From positions 11,016-75,015 of the forward strand of contig USCH01000004.1 in the NCBI GenBank assembly GCA_900553175.1: a DNA stretch of 64,000 nucleotides, given 5' to 3'. How positions within the stretch are numbered: the first letter of the stretch is position 1; each line of letters opens with the position of its first letter. Source of the DNA: an uncultured Alistipes sp. (GTDB lineage Bacteria > Bacteroidota > Bacteroidia > Bacteroidales > Rikenellaceae). A program made the translations under genes and the position numbers. The notes below the pieces were generated by a model. That model had not been told where the DNA came from. It did not search any database and worked only from the letters and a program-made list of their open reading frames with translations. Positions 44,355-53,126 of this stretch are shown piece after piece.

Positions 44355-44588
44355 TTAGTAAACGCTCTTGGGTGCGGCAGCTTCGCGCAGGGCGACTGCA
44401 AGACCCTTCTTGTTGATGGTTTTCATGCCGGCTGCCGTCACCTTGAGGGTGATCCAGCGGCCTTCCTGCTCCGACCAGAAGCGCTTGGTTTTCAGATTGG
44501 GACTGAATTTGCGCTTGGTCTTGTGGTGCGAGTGCGAGACGTTGTTGCCCACCACCGCCACCTTGCCTGTGATTTCGCAAACTTTCAT
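44355..44588 (-). CDS. rpmB: 50S ribosomal protein L28
   Basis: A 77-residue L28: MKVCEITGKVAVVGNNVSHSHHKTKR and the RFWSEQEGRWITLKV block are typical. It is the first gene of rpmB-rpmG-DUF4295. Confidence 0.97.
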   Translation of the reverse strand: MKVCEITGKVAVVGNNVSHSHHKTKRKFSPNLKTKRFWSEQEGRWITLKVTAAGMKTINKKGLAVALREAAAPKSVY

Positions 44589-44626
44589 TTGAGTGTGATT
44601 TATTCGGTTAACCCCATAAGGGAGTG

Positions 44627-44634
44627 CAAATATA
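44627..44634 (-). promoter_or_regulatory. rpmB operon promoter -7 box
   Basis: The minus strand reads TATATTTG, 38 bases before the rpmB ATG. Confidence 0.7.
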
Positions 44635-44655
44635 CAACCTTTTCGGCAAATAGCA

Positions 44656-44688
44656 AAAGCCCCCGGCTTTTTTTTGAGCCGGGGGCGC
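44656..44688 (-). terminator. Intrinsic terminator after the fimbrillin-like lipoprotein gene
   Basis: On the minus strand GCCCCCGGCT pairs with AGCCGGGGGC around an A-rich loop and is followed by TTTT. Confidence 0.8.
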
Positions 44689-44720
44689 AGCGGAGGGCGG
44701 AAGCCCTCGGGGAGGGTGGG

Positions 44721-46804
44721 TTACCAGGTCGTCGGCGAGCTGAGCCGGAAGCTCTCGGTCGACAGGGCGCCGGAGGGGGCGCTGCTTCCGTAGATATGGA
44801 GGACGGTGGGCGTTTGCGGTCGTTGCAGCAGATATTGCTGGGAGTGCAGCGCCAGGTCGCCCAGGTCGATCCGCCCCTCGTCGGGATAGTAGGTGCCGAA
44901 AGAGCTTCCGGCTGCGGAGGAGACCGATTTGAGGGACGAGACGAAGATCGTTCCGAGGTCGAGGTGGTCGAGACCGGTCGGGGTGAAGGAGAGGACCTGC
45001 ACCTGGTCCGGATCGTTGGCGTCGATGATCATGTAGTAGGTGCCTTCGGCCCGCGAGAACTCCTCCGTTCCGGCGGCGAGGGCATCCAGAGCCGTCTGGT
45101 TGCAGAACGGGTCTTTCACCCGGAATGCATCCTGATCGGCAGCCTTCTCGACCTGCAATCCGTGCACGGTGAAGAGCGGAATGCCGGCGATTTCCGAGAA
45201 GAGCCCGCAATCCAGCGAGCCGCTCGTCGAAACGACGCTCCAGTTCCAGCCGAGGGTGCGGTAGCTGTCCGAGAAGGTGTTCATGGCGCCTTCACGGCTT
45301 CGGGCGCCCGCCACCAGTACGTATTCGGTATCCTCGTCCAGACTGTAGCGGCGGAGCGCTCCGTCCGTTCCGTTGGCCTGCTCGACGATGGAGATATTCT
45401 GTGCCGTGGCGTAGGTCCGGATGATTTCCGGAATGCTCTGACTCTGGCTCAATCGATCGAACGAGTCGCGGGTGAAGAGAGCCAGGAACAGCTGGTCGGC
45501 CTGCTGCGTGCGGATGCGGAAGCCGAGCGACGTCTGCGTCTGCTCGACCAGCTGGACGGTCATCTCGGGAGGCGTACCCGTGGCCGCCCCGGTCCGTACC
45601 TCCGTCCGGAGAATCGTGCCTGCGGAGCCGTCGCCGTCGGCGTAGGAGGCCAGGATGTAATACTCCGTTTCGGGCCACAGGGGGCATATGCCGTTATCGT
45701 ACGCCGTCGTCGCCGTTATCGCGTAGAGGCCCTCTCCGTCGGCCTGCACGGTGGAGCCTATCTGGTTGAGGATGGCCCGCGGCAGGGTCTCCTCGGTGAA
45801 GCTGCCCCCGGCCAGATAATCGTCCCAGCAGCTGCGCGAGACGAGCAGCGTGCGCAGCATGGCGTTGGGTTCGGTCCGGATGCGGTAGTCGATCGACGTG
45901 CCGGTCGCGGAGCCGGTCGTGATCTCCATGTCGGCGGCGATGTCGAAGGCGAACGGTTCCATATCCTTGATTTCGGAACGCCGGACCTCTACGTCCTGGG
46001 CGGTCGAACGGGTGCAGATGCGTCCTTCGGTGTCGGTGAGCGTCACCGTGAAGCCGTGTTCGTAGCGGCCCGGGATCGTGGCGAAGTAGAGGTAGGTGGG
46101 CTCGGACGAGAGTGTCACCCCTTCGGCGCAATCCAGCGTCAGCAGCTGTGCCGAGGAGGCGGACGGATCGAAATGCATCTCGCAGGGGGCGTAGGTGCCT
46201 TCGGTCAGCCCGGTGCGGTCGTAGGCCATCGTGCCGTTCAACCAGCTGTTGTCGTTGTCTTTCAGGGAGACGGAGGCCAGCGTGGTGCCTTCTCCCGTCA
46301 CGGCCAGCCGGATGATGCCGGTCAGATTCTTGAAATCGAGCGTCGTGCCGGAGCCGCAGGCGTACATCGGGGCGGCGTACTGTCCGAATCCGCCGCTGCG
46401 GTAGGGCTGCATCTGGGGAAACGTAATGAGCAACAGCCCTTCCTCCTCCGCGACCGACCGGGCATAGAGGGCTTCGTAGACGGAAGCCGCCGGAACGTCG
46501 TACACCGAGGCGCGGGTGGGATCGTCGGGGTCGGGCACCACGTCGAAAACCGACCATTGGCCGCCGTCGCCGCTGATGAAGATGCGGTCGCCGGCTTCCC
46601 ATACGACATCGCAGTCGTTTTGCAGTTGGGTGCGCGTGGCGGGGGCTGAGAGCGTGAGCGTCACCGTCTCGGGCGCAGGGGCGGGGCCGGGATCGGGCTC
46701 GACGACATCATCGGTGGCCGACTGCGAACAGCCGGCGAAGGTCAGAAGCGCGGGCAGGAAGAACCGAAATCCCCCCCCCGAAAAATCGTGCGGAATGTTT
46801 TCAT
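44721..46804 (-). pseudogene. Fimbrillin-like surface lipoprotein, frameshifted at a nine-G tract in the signal peptide
   Basis: The uninterrupted part (44721-46664, 647 residues) has no signal peptide. From ATG 46804 the frame reads MKTFRTIFRGG and then, after nine G, ends at a TGA 21 codons from the start. With ten (or seven) G it continues as FRFFLPALLTFAGCSQS, a proper lipoprotein signal with Cys in FAGC, and joins the long frame (694 residues). The N-terminal third resembles fimbrillin-type domains (VVWEAGDRIFISGDGG; LKDNDNSWLNGTM). Later parts are fibronectin-like (DTEYVLVAGARS). A standard promoter precedes ATG 46804, which supports that start. Confidence 0.78.
46771..46779. repeat. 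Nine-G (minus strand) tract in the lipoprotein signal peptide
   Basis: The length decides the reading frame of the lipoprotein gene: nine is off, ten or seven is on. Confidence 0.8.
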
Positions 46805-46832
46805 CGGTGAATTTTTAAGGGGTTTGCTGGGG

Positions 46833-46864
46833 ACAAGATAGGCAATCGTGCCCGGATTTCCAAA
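46833..46864 (-). promoter_or_regulatory. Promoter of the fimbrillin-like lipoprotein gene
   Basis: On the minus strand TTTG (46861-46864), a 20-base spacer and TATCTTGT (46833-46840), one base off the -7 consensus. The ATG at 46804 follows after 28 bases. Confidence 0.65.
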
Positions 46865-46906
46865 TTTTCGGGGATATTCGTGCCTGATTCTCCGCTGATT
46901 GTCTGT

Positions 46907-48151
46907 TCAGCGATCCTCGTCGAGCACCTCGCGCAGCAGCGAGATGGCCATCGCCGAAGCGCGGTCGATCACCTGCCCGCGGTCGGCGCCGCAATGCTTC
47001 AGCACGGCCACCGTGCGGTCGGGTGCGGCCACGGCGATCCACACCGTGCCGACGGGCTTTTCGTCCGAGCCGCCCGAAGGTCCGGCGATGCCCGTGGTGG
47101 CCACGGCATAGTCGGCTCCGGCGATGCGGCGCACCCCTTCGGCCATCCGGCGGGCGACCTCTTCGCTCACGGCGCCGTAGCGTTCGATGACGGCAGGGTC
47201 GACGCCCAGCACCTCCGCCTTGGCGCGGTTGCCGTAGCTCACCACGCCGCAGAGGAAGTAGGCCGAGGCGCCGGGCAGGGCCGTGAAGCGCGAGGCGATG
47301 ACGCCGCCCGTGCAGCTCTCGGCCGTGGCGAGCGTCCGGCCCCGGCGCTTCAGCGTCCGGTGCACGAGCTCCTGCACCGAGGCGGTCTCGTATCCGACTA
47401 TGTAGCGGGGAATGATCGTGCGGAGGGTGTCGAACTGCCGTTCGATCTCGCGTGCGGCCTCGTCGCCGTCGACTTCGTAGGCGGATAGCCGCAGCCGCAC
47501 GCTGCCCGGATTGGGCAGGTAGGCCAGCTTCAGACCGTGCGGCAGCGCGTTTTCCCAGCCGGCGATCCGCTCGGCGAGCATCGACTCGGCCAGCCCCGAA
47601 GTGACGAGCGTGCGGTGGACGATCCGTTTGAGTGCGAAGCGGGTCTTGAGGCGGGGCATCACCTCGTCCTCCATGAGGTGTTCCATTTCGAACGGGACGC
47701 CGGGGAGCGAGACGACCACCCCGTCCGCGTGCTCGAACCACATGCCCGGGGCCGTGCCGTAGGCGTTGAAGAGCACCGTGCAGGCGTCGGGAACTTCGGC
47801 CTGCGAGCGGTTGAGGTCGTTGTAGTCGATGCCGCGCTCGCGGAGCATCCGCTCGACGTGCCTTGCGACGACGGGGTCGGCGTGCATGCCGCAGCGGAAG
47901 AGTCCGGCGAGGGTTTTCTTGGTGATGTCGTCCTTGGTCGGGCCCAGGCCGCCGGTGAGGATCACGACCTGCGATTCGCGCATGGCCCGGCCGACGATCC
48001 CGGCGATGCGGTCCCGGTCGTCGCCCACCGATATTTTTTCGCGCACGACGATGCCTGCGTCGTTGAGGCTGCGGGCGATGGATACGGAGTTGGTGTCGAC
48101 GATCTGTCCGATGAGGATTTCGTCGCCGATGGTGATGATCGAGGCTTGCAT
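46907..48151 (-). CDS. cinA: CinA-family protein (nicotinamide-nucleotide amidase)
   Basis: A 414-residue two-domain CinA. The N-terminal COG1058/MoCF domain has TIGDEILIGQIVDTNS and ILTGGLGPTKDDIT. The C-terminal CinA amidase domain has LATAESCTGGVIASRFT with the catalytic Ser and YAVATTGIAGPSGG. It recycles nicotinamide mononucleotide by deamidation and may act on ADP-ribose derivatives. It starts 10 bases after pyrD. Confidence 0.93.
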   Translation of the reverse strand: MQASIITIGDEILIGQIVDTNSVSIARSLNDAGIVVREKISVGDDRDRIAGIVGRAMRESQVVILTGGLGPTKDDITKKTLAGLFRCGMHADPVVARHVERMLRERGIDYNDLNRSQAEVPDACTVLFNAYGTAPGMWFEHADGVVVSLPGVPFEMEHLMEDEVMPRLKTRFALKRIVHRTLVTSGLAESMLAERIAGWENALPHGLKLAYLPNPGSVRLRLSAYEVDGDEAAREIERQFDTLRTIIPRYIVGYETASVQELVHRTLKRRGRTLATAESCTGGVIASRFTALPGASAYFLCGVVSYGNRAKAEVLGVDPAVIERYGAVSEEVARRMAEGVRRIAGADYAVATTGIAGPSGGSDEKPVGTVWIAVAAPDRTVAVLKHCGADRGQVIDRASAMAISLLREVLDEDR

Positions 48152-48161
48152 GAGGATGGGT

Positions 48162-49193
48162 TTAGTCGGTTTTCAGCGTCCGGCAGATGTCGCGCACCAG
48201 GCGTGGCCCTTCGTTGACGAATCCGGTGTAGATCTGTACGAGGTCGGCTCCGGCATCGAGCAGGGCCCGCACGTCGCCGGGGGTCGTGATGCCTCCGGAG
48301 CCGATGATGGGGTAGGTGCCGCCCGAACGGGTGTGGATGCGCCGCACGAGCTCCAGCGTGCGGGGCAGCAGCGGCGCGCCGCACAGGCGTCCCGTGCCGA
48401 TCCGGTCGAGGGCGGCGCGGCTCGTCGCCAGACCTTCGCGGCCGAGGGTGCCGTTGGCCACGACGATGCCGTCGAGCGGCGTTTCGAGCAGGATGTCGGT
48501 GATGCGGTCGACGGTCGCGTCGGACATGTCGGGCGAAATCTTGAGCATCACGGGCCGGTACTGGTTCTGTCCGCGGCGGAAGTCGAACAGCGGTTCGAGG
48601 ATGCCGAGGATGTAGTCGCGCGTCTGGGTGTGGTCCTCGCGGCAGGCGTTGCCGCAGCTGATGTTGACCGTGAAGTAGTCGGCGTACTGATAGAGGTTGC
48701 GGAAGAGCTTGAGGTAGTCGCCTGGGGCCTGCTCGGGCGGCGTGGAGGTGTTGCGGCCGATGTTGCAGCCGACGATCGTTCCCGGATGGGGGCGTCGCAG
48801 GTGGCGCAGCGCCGTCTCCAGCCCGCGGTTGGGCATGCCCATGCGGTGGATGATGGCCCGGTCTTTCGGGAGGCGGAAGACGCGGGGTCTGGGGTTGCCG
48901 CTTTGCGGCCGGGGCGTCAGCGTGCCGATTTCGACGAATCCGAACCCCAGCGCCGTCAGCTCGCGGACGGCTTCGCCGTTGCGGTCGAATCCGGCGGCCA
49001 GCCCCACGGGGTTGGGGAAGCGCCGGCCGAACACTTCGCGTTCGAGCGACGGATGCCGCACGGCGCAGCACCGCTCCAGCAGCCACCTGCCGCCGGGGAT
49101 CATGCCGACGGCCCGCAGGACGAGCAGCACGAGCCGGTGGGCCCGCTCGATGCGGAGCGAGAAGAGCAGCGGTTTTATGATTCGGCGGAACAC
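48162..49193 (-). CDS. pyrD: Dihydroorotate dehydrogenase, class 2 (quinone-dependent type)
   Basis: Oxidises dihydroorotate to orotate in pyrimidine synthesis at the membrane. The 343-residue protein has the class 2 N-terminal helical extension (FRRIIKPLLFSLRIERAHRL). PVGLAAGFDRNGE, IIHRMGMPNRG, LKISPDMSD and IIGSGGITTPGDVRALLDAGADLVQIYTG follow. The catalytic-base segment is NISCGN, with Cys where most class 2 enzymes have Ser (NISSPN), and Gly in place of Pro. The start is GTG 49193; no ATG exists in frame upstream. Confidence 0.92.
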   Translation of the reverse strand: MFRRIIKPLLFSLRIERAHRLVLLVLRAVGMIPGGRWLLERCCAVRHPSLEREVFGRRFPNPVGLAAGFDRNGEAVRELTALGFGFVEIGTLTPRPQSGNPRPRVFRLPKDRAIIHRMGMPNRGLETALRHLRRPHPGTIVGCNIGRNTSTPPEQAPGDYLKLFRNLYQYADYFTVNISCGNACREDHTQTRDYILGILEPLFDFRRGQNQYRPVMLKISPDMSDATVDRITDILLETPLDGIVVANGTLGREGLATSRAALDRIGTGRLCGAPLLPRTLELVRRIHTRSGGTYPIIGSGGITTPGDVRALLDAGADLVQIYTGFVNEGPRLVRDICRTLKTD

Positions 49194-49213
49194 GGCTGAT
49201 GCGCAATTCAGGG

Positions 49214-49221
49214 CAAAGGTA
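49214..49221 (-). promoter_or_regulatory. pyrD-cinA promoter -7 box
   Basis: The minus strand reads TACCTTTG, 20 bases before the pyrD GTG, inside the gap after pdxB. Confidence 0.65.
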
Positions 49222-49232
49222 TGAAAAATTCG

Positions 49233-50237
49233 CTAAAAGTATTCGCGCCGGTAGGCGTAGCGGTCGCGCATCGTCTCGAACTCCTCGGGCCGCTGCTTCA
49301 GAAGGCGGCTTTGGGCCTCGATGTCGAACGCTCCGCGGATCGTGCTGCAAAGTTCCGGCCATGACAGCATCCGGGGGGCCGGGAGGGCCGCTTCGGGCGG
49401 GTACCACCCGTCGAGGGGCAGGGAGAACGTGCGGGCGACGGCGGCGACGGCCATGGCCGTCGCGGTGGCCTTGCCCTGCTCGGAGTATCCGGCGATGTGG
49501 GGCGTGGCGAGTCGGGCGCCGTCGAGCACCCGGCGGTCGATGCGGGGTTCGTGCTCCCAGACGTCGAGCGCGTAGGGGCGGCCGCTCGCGGCCAGCGCTT
49601 CGGTGTCGGCCACCTCGCCGCGCGAGGAGTTGAGCAGCACGGCTCCCGGCTTCATCCTTTCGAGCAGCCGTGCGTCGGCCAGATGGCGGGTCGACGGGTC
49701 GAGCGGGGTGTGGAGGGTGAGGATGTCGGCGTTGCGGACCGTTTCGTCGAGCGGCCGGAAGCCGAGGTGTTCGCGCGCCTCGCGCGGCGGGTCGCAGCAG
49801 ATCGTGCGGAATCCCCAGTGGCGGGCGTAGCGGTCGACGAGCGAACCCACATGGCCCACGCCCACGATGCCGACCGTCTTCTCCGCGGGATGCCATCCTT
49901 CGGTGCGGGCGAGATGCTCCAGCGCGGCCGCCACCCATTGGAGCACGCCCCGGGCGTTGCATCCTGCGGCCGTGGCCACCCGGATGCCGCGGGCCGCGCA
50001 CCACGCCGTGTCGATGTGGTCGAAGCCGATGGTGGCCGTGACGACCAGCCGCACGCGGGAGCCTCCGAGCAGCCGCTCGTCGCAGCGCGTGCGCGTGCGG
50101 ACGATGAGGGCGTCGGCGTCGCGCACCTCGCCGGGTCCGATTCCGGCACCCGGCACGTAGCTCACTTCGGCCCACGGTTCGAGCACTCCCTTTAAAAAAG
50201 GTATGGCGCTGTCGGCGACGATTTTCAGCGATTTCAT
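49233..50237 (-). CDS. pdxB: Erythronate-4-phosphate dehydrogenase
   Basis: Oxidises 4-phosphoerythronate in the DXP-dependent PLP pathway that also uses PdxJ (2340). The 334-residue protein has the D-isomer dehydrogenase fold. Features are VVTATIGFDHID, the Rossmann motif VGIVGVGHVGS, CDPPRE, NSSRGEV with the catalytic Arg, LDVWEHEP with Glu, and TPHIAGYS with His. The C-terminal PdxB dimerisation domain ends EEFETMRDRYAYRREYF. It is somewhat shorter than the Escherichia coli enzyme. A longer frame to 50405 runs through tandem repeats and is rejected. Confidence 0.92.
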   Translation of the reverse strand: MKSLKIVADSAIPFLKGVLEPWAEVSYVPGAGIGPGEVRDADALIVRTRTRCDERLLGGSRVRLVVTATIGFDHIDTAWCAARGIRVATAAGCNARGVLQWVAAALEHLARTEGWHPAEKTVGIVGVGHVGSLVDRYARHWGFRTICCDPPREAREHLGFRPLDETVRNADILTLHTPLDPSTRHLADARLLERMKPGAVLLNSSRGEVADTEALAASGRPYALDVWEHEPRIDRRVLDGARLATPHIAGYSEQGKATATAMAVAAVARTFSLPLDGWYPPEAALPAPRMLSWPELCSTIRGAFDIEAQSRLLKQRPEEFETMRDRYAYRREYF

Positions 50238-50255
50238 TTTCGTGGAATTTTCACA

Positions 50256-50263
50256 CAAAGATA
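50256..50263 (-). promoter_or_regulatory. pdxB promoter -7 box
   Basis: The minus strand reads TATCTTTG, 18 bases before the ATG. The 73-base repeat array begins at the next base. Confidence 0.7.
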
Positions 50264-50609
50264 CGGATAAGCCGAGCGCAAAAGCAAATTTATTTGCGTT
50301 TTGCCGAGGCGGAGTATCTTCGGCGAAGCCAAAGTGCGGATAAGCCGAGCGCAAAAGCAAATTTATTTGCGTTTTGCCGAGGCGGAGTATCTTCGGCGCA
50401 GCCAAAGTGCGGATAAGCCGAGTGCAAAAGCAAATTTATTTGCATTTTGCCGAGGCGGAGTGTCTTCGGCGGAGCCAAAGTGCGGATAGGCGGAGGCCGA
50501 AGCGGGCCTGCCGGCATTTTGCCGGCAGGGAGGGCCTTCGGCGCAGCCGCCGGGTGCGGACAGACGGATTTTGCCGTCTCGGAACGATTTCGGCGGCGCC
50601 GAAGATAGG
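50264..50609. repeat. Tandem array of 73-base units
   Basis: Units start at 50264, 50337 and 50410 (73 bases each, nearly identical), then a diverged 74-base unit at 50483 and a partial one at 50557. Each main unit begins CGGATAAGCCGAG and contains an inverted repeat (GCAAAAGCAAAT / ATTTGCGTTTTGC with one bulged base) and a GCCGAGGCGGAGT block. There are no unique spacers, so it is not a CRISPR array. The array fills the intergenic region between the divergent pdxB and ureohydrolase promoters. Confidence 0.9.
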
Positions 50610-50627
50610 AAACAAGGAAAAAATGCG

Positions 50628-50635
50628 TACCTTTG
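50628..50635 (+). promoter_or_regulatory. Ureohydrolase gene promoter -7 box
   Basis: TACCTTTG on the plus strand, 16 bases before the ATG at 50652. Confidence 0.7.
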
Positions 50636-50651
50636 ACCGATTATTTCGCTT

Positions 50652-51695
50652 ATGGAACAACCTGTTTTCGATCCCGACGGAGTGGGCGTCGCCAACGGCG
50701 CCTATTTCGGTTTGCCCTTTACGCCCGACACGGCCCGGCTGGTGCTGATCTCGGCCCCCTGGGACGTGACGGTCTCCTACGGAGCCGGTGCGGCCTATGC
50801 GCCCGACGCCCTGATCGAGGCGTCGACGCAGCTCGATTTCCACGATCCGCTTTCGCCCGGTGCGTGGCGGGCGGGCATCGCGACGGCCGACATCGACTAT
50901 TCGCTTCTGGAGTCCTCCGAGCGGCTGCGCGGCGATGCGGTGAAGGTGATCGAACACCTCGAGGCGGGAGGTGCTCCCGGCGACGAATGGATCCAGCGCA
51001 GGGTCCGCCGCGTGAACGAGGGCTGCGCCGCCATGAACGACAACATCGCCGCGCAGGCGGGCCGCTGGCTCGATGCGGGCAGGATCGTGGGGCTGGTCGG
51101 CGGCGACCACTCCACCTCCTACGGCGCGATCCGCGCCCTGGGCGAGCGGCACGAAGGATTCGGTATCCTGCATATCGACGCGCATTGCGACCTGCGCGAA
51201 GCCTACGAGGGATTCGAGTATTCGCACGCTTCGGTCATGTTCAACGTCCTGCGCGACGTGGAGCGGGTGAGGCGGATCGTACAGGTCGGCGTGCGCGATT
51301 TCAGCGCCGGAGAGGCTGCGGCGGCGGCCCGGAGCGGGCGTGTCGAGACTTTCGACGGACTTTCGCTCGCGGCGGCGCGGTTCCGCGGCGTGACGTGGGA
51401 CGAACAGTGCCGCCGTATCGCCGAGACGCTGCCCGAGGAGGTCTACGTGAGCTTCGACATCGACGGGCTCTCGCCCGACAACTGCCCCCATACGGGTACG
51501 CCCGTGCCGGGCGGGCTGGGTTTCGACGAGGCGCTCTGGCTCGTCGATGCGGTCGTCCGTTCGGGCCGGCGTCTGATCGGTTTCGACGTGGTGGAGGTCG
51601 CTCCGGCGGCGGAGAGCCGGATCGATGCCGTGGTCGGGGCCCGCGTGCTGTGGAAGCTCTGCGGCCTGACCCTCAAAAGCGATTCAATGCACTAA
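50652..51695 (+). CDS. Ureohydrolase family protein (arginase/agmatinase/formimidoylglutamase)
   Basis: A 347-residue binuclear manganese hydrolase. The metal ligands are in GGDHS, DAHCDLR (DAHxD) and SFDIDGLSP (DxD). Family members cleave guanidino or formimino groups from arginine, agmatine or formiminoglutamate. The central insertion (about residues 60-135) is longer than in agmatinase, and the substrate cannot be assigned. The stop lies 18 bases before nhaA. Confidence 0.85.
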   Translation: MEQPVFDPDGVGVANGAYFGLPFTPDTARLVLISAPWDVTVSYGAGAAYAPDALIEASTQLDFHDPLSPGAWRAGIATADIDYSLLESSERLRGDAVKVIEHLEAGGAPGDEWIQRRVRRVNEGCAAMNDNIAAQAGRWLDAGRIVGLVGGDHSTSYGAIRALGERHEGFGILHIDAHCDLREAYEGFEYSHASVMFNVLRDVERVRRIVQVGVRDFSAGEAAAAARSGRVETFDGLSLAAARFRGVTWDEQCRRIAETLPEEVYVSFDIDGLSPDNCPHTGTPVPGGLGFDEALWLVDAVVRSGRRLIGFDVVEVAPAAESRIDAVVGARVLWKLCGLTLKSDSMH

Positions 51696-51713
51696 AGACA
51701 AAAAGATAGGATT

Positions 51714-53126
51714 ATGCGTCTGTTTTCGATGTATCGGTGGGTGCGCAGCCGCCACAAGCTTTCGCTGCGCAGCCGTGGGTTCATGGAGGCCCCCTGGGCG
51801 GGCGGCGTCGTGCTGCTCGTCTGCGTGGCGCTGGCCATGCTGCTGGCCAATCTGCCTCTGACCAAACATTATTACCACAACCTGCTGGAGACCGACCTCT
51901 CGCTGGTCGTGCACTCGCCCGGAGGGGTGATCGACTGGGTGTTCCCCGACGGCATGACCGTCGAGAAGTTCATCAACGACTGTCTGATGGTGGTCTTCTT
52001 CTTCACCGTGGGGCTGGAGATCAAGCGCGAGGTGGTCAACGGACAGCTCTCGACCGTGCGCAAGGCCATCCTGCCCGTGCTGGCCGCGGCCGGCGGCATG
52101 ATCGCTCCGGCGGTGATCTTCACGATCTTCAACCACGGAACGCTGGCGGCCAACGGCTGGGGAATCCCCACGGCCACCGACATCGCTTTCGCGGTGGGCA
52201 TCCTCTCGATGCTGGGCGACCGGGTGCCCGTGTCGCTCAAGATTTTCCTCACGGCGCTGGCCATCGCCGACGACCTGGGGGCCATTCTGGTCATCGCCCT
52301 CTTCTACGGCGGCGAACTGCAATTCGGGCTGCTGCTGCTTGCCCTCCTCGTCATGGCGGGAGTCTGGGTCATCTACCGCATGGGCGAAAAACGCATGGGC
52401 TTCTATCTGGTGCCCGCCTTCATCGTGTGGGGCCTCTTCTACTATTCGGGGGTGCATGCGACCCTGTCGGGCGTGGCCATGGCCATGCTCATCCCTATGG
52501 AGCCGCGCTACAGCAAGGAGTATTTCATGCATAAGATGCGCTGGCTGAAGGATTACCTGCTCGACGACGAGACTTCCGGCGCAGCTTCCGGCGAGGCATT
52601 CCCCAACGAGGAGGAGCGGTTCTGTCTGCGCCAGATCGCGCGGCTGAGCTCCGGGTCGGTGGGCATGAGCTACCGGCTGGAGCACCGCCTGACGCCTTAC
52701 GTCACCTTTCTCATCATGCCGATCTTCGCTCTGGCCAACGCCGGCGTGGAGATTCCGTCGATCGAATATTTCGACATCTTCCGCTTCTCGCCCGAGGCGG
52801 GGTCGGTCGGCATGGGCGTCTTCTTCGGATTGCTGGTGGGCAAGCCGCTGGGCATATTTCTTGCGAGCTGGTGTGCGGTGAAGTCGAAGCTGGCCGTCAT
52901 GCCCGAGGGGGCCACGTGGCGCATGCTGCTGGCCGTGGCGTGCCTGGGCGGTATCGGATTCACGATGTCGCTTTTCGTCGATTCGCTGGCCTTCACCGAT
53001 GCGGACCTCATCGACCGGGGCAAGATCGCCATCCTCATGGGGTCGACGGCTGCGGCCGTCGCGGGCAGCCTGCTGATCCTCGCCTTTTCGAAAAAAACGA
53101 CCGGCACGAAAAAAACGACCGAATGA
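51714..53126 (+). CDS. nhaA: Na+/H+ antiporter NhaA
   Basis: Exchanges cytoplasmic Na+ for external protons. The 470-residue protein has about twelve membrane segments, the family blocks FFTVGLEIKREVVNGQL and TATDIAFAVGIL, and the catalytic Asp pair in AIADDLGAI. A hydrophilic loop (about residues 280-310) precedes the last helices. The stop overlaps the following FKBP gene start (ATGATG). Confidence 0.95.
   Translation: MRLFSMYRWVRSRHKLSLRSRGFMEAPWAGGVVLLVCVALAMLLANLPLTKHYYHNLLETDLSLVVHSPGGVIDWVFPDGMTVEKFINDCLMVVFFFTVGLEIKREVVNGQLSTVRKAILPVLAAAGGMIAPAVIFTIFNHGTLAANGWGIPTATDIAFAVGILSMLGDRVPVSLKIFLTALAIADDLGAILVIALFYGGELQFGLLLLALLVMAGVWVIYRMGEKRMGFYLVPAFIVWGLFYYSGVHATLSGVAMAMLIPMEPRYSKEYFMHKMRWLKDYLLDDETSGAASGEAFPNEEERFCLRQIARLSSGSVGMSYRLEHRLTPYVTFLIMPIFALANAGVEIPSIEYFDIFRFSPEAGSVGMGVFFGLLVGKPLGIFLASWCAVKSKLAVMPEGATWRMLLAVACLGGIGFTMSLFVDSLAFTDADLIDRGKIAILMGSTAAAVAGSLLILAFSKKTTGTKKTTE

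Noticed and set aside
50238..50405. N-terminal extension of PdxB
   Set aside because: It reads through the -7 box and the tandem repeats; the family start is at 50237.
50264..50609. CRISPR array
   Set aside because: The units are continuous 73-base tandem copies with no unique spacers and no cas genes nearby.
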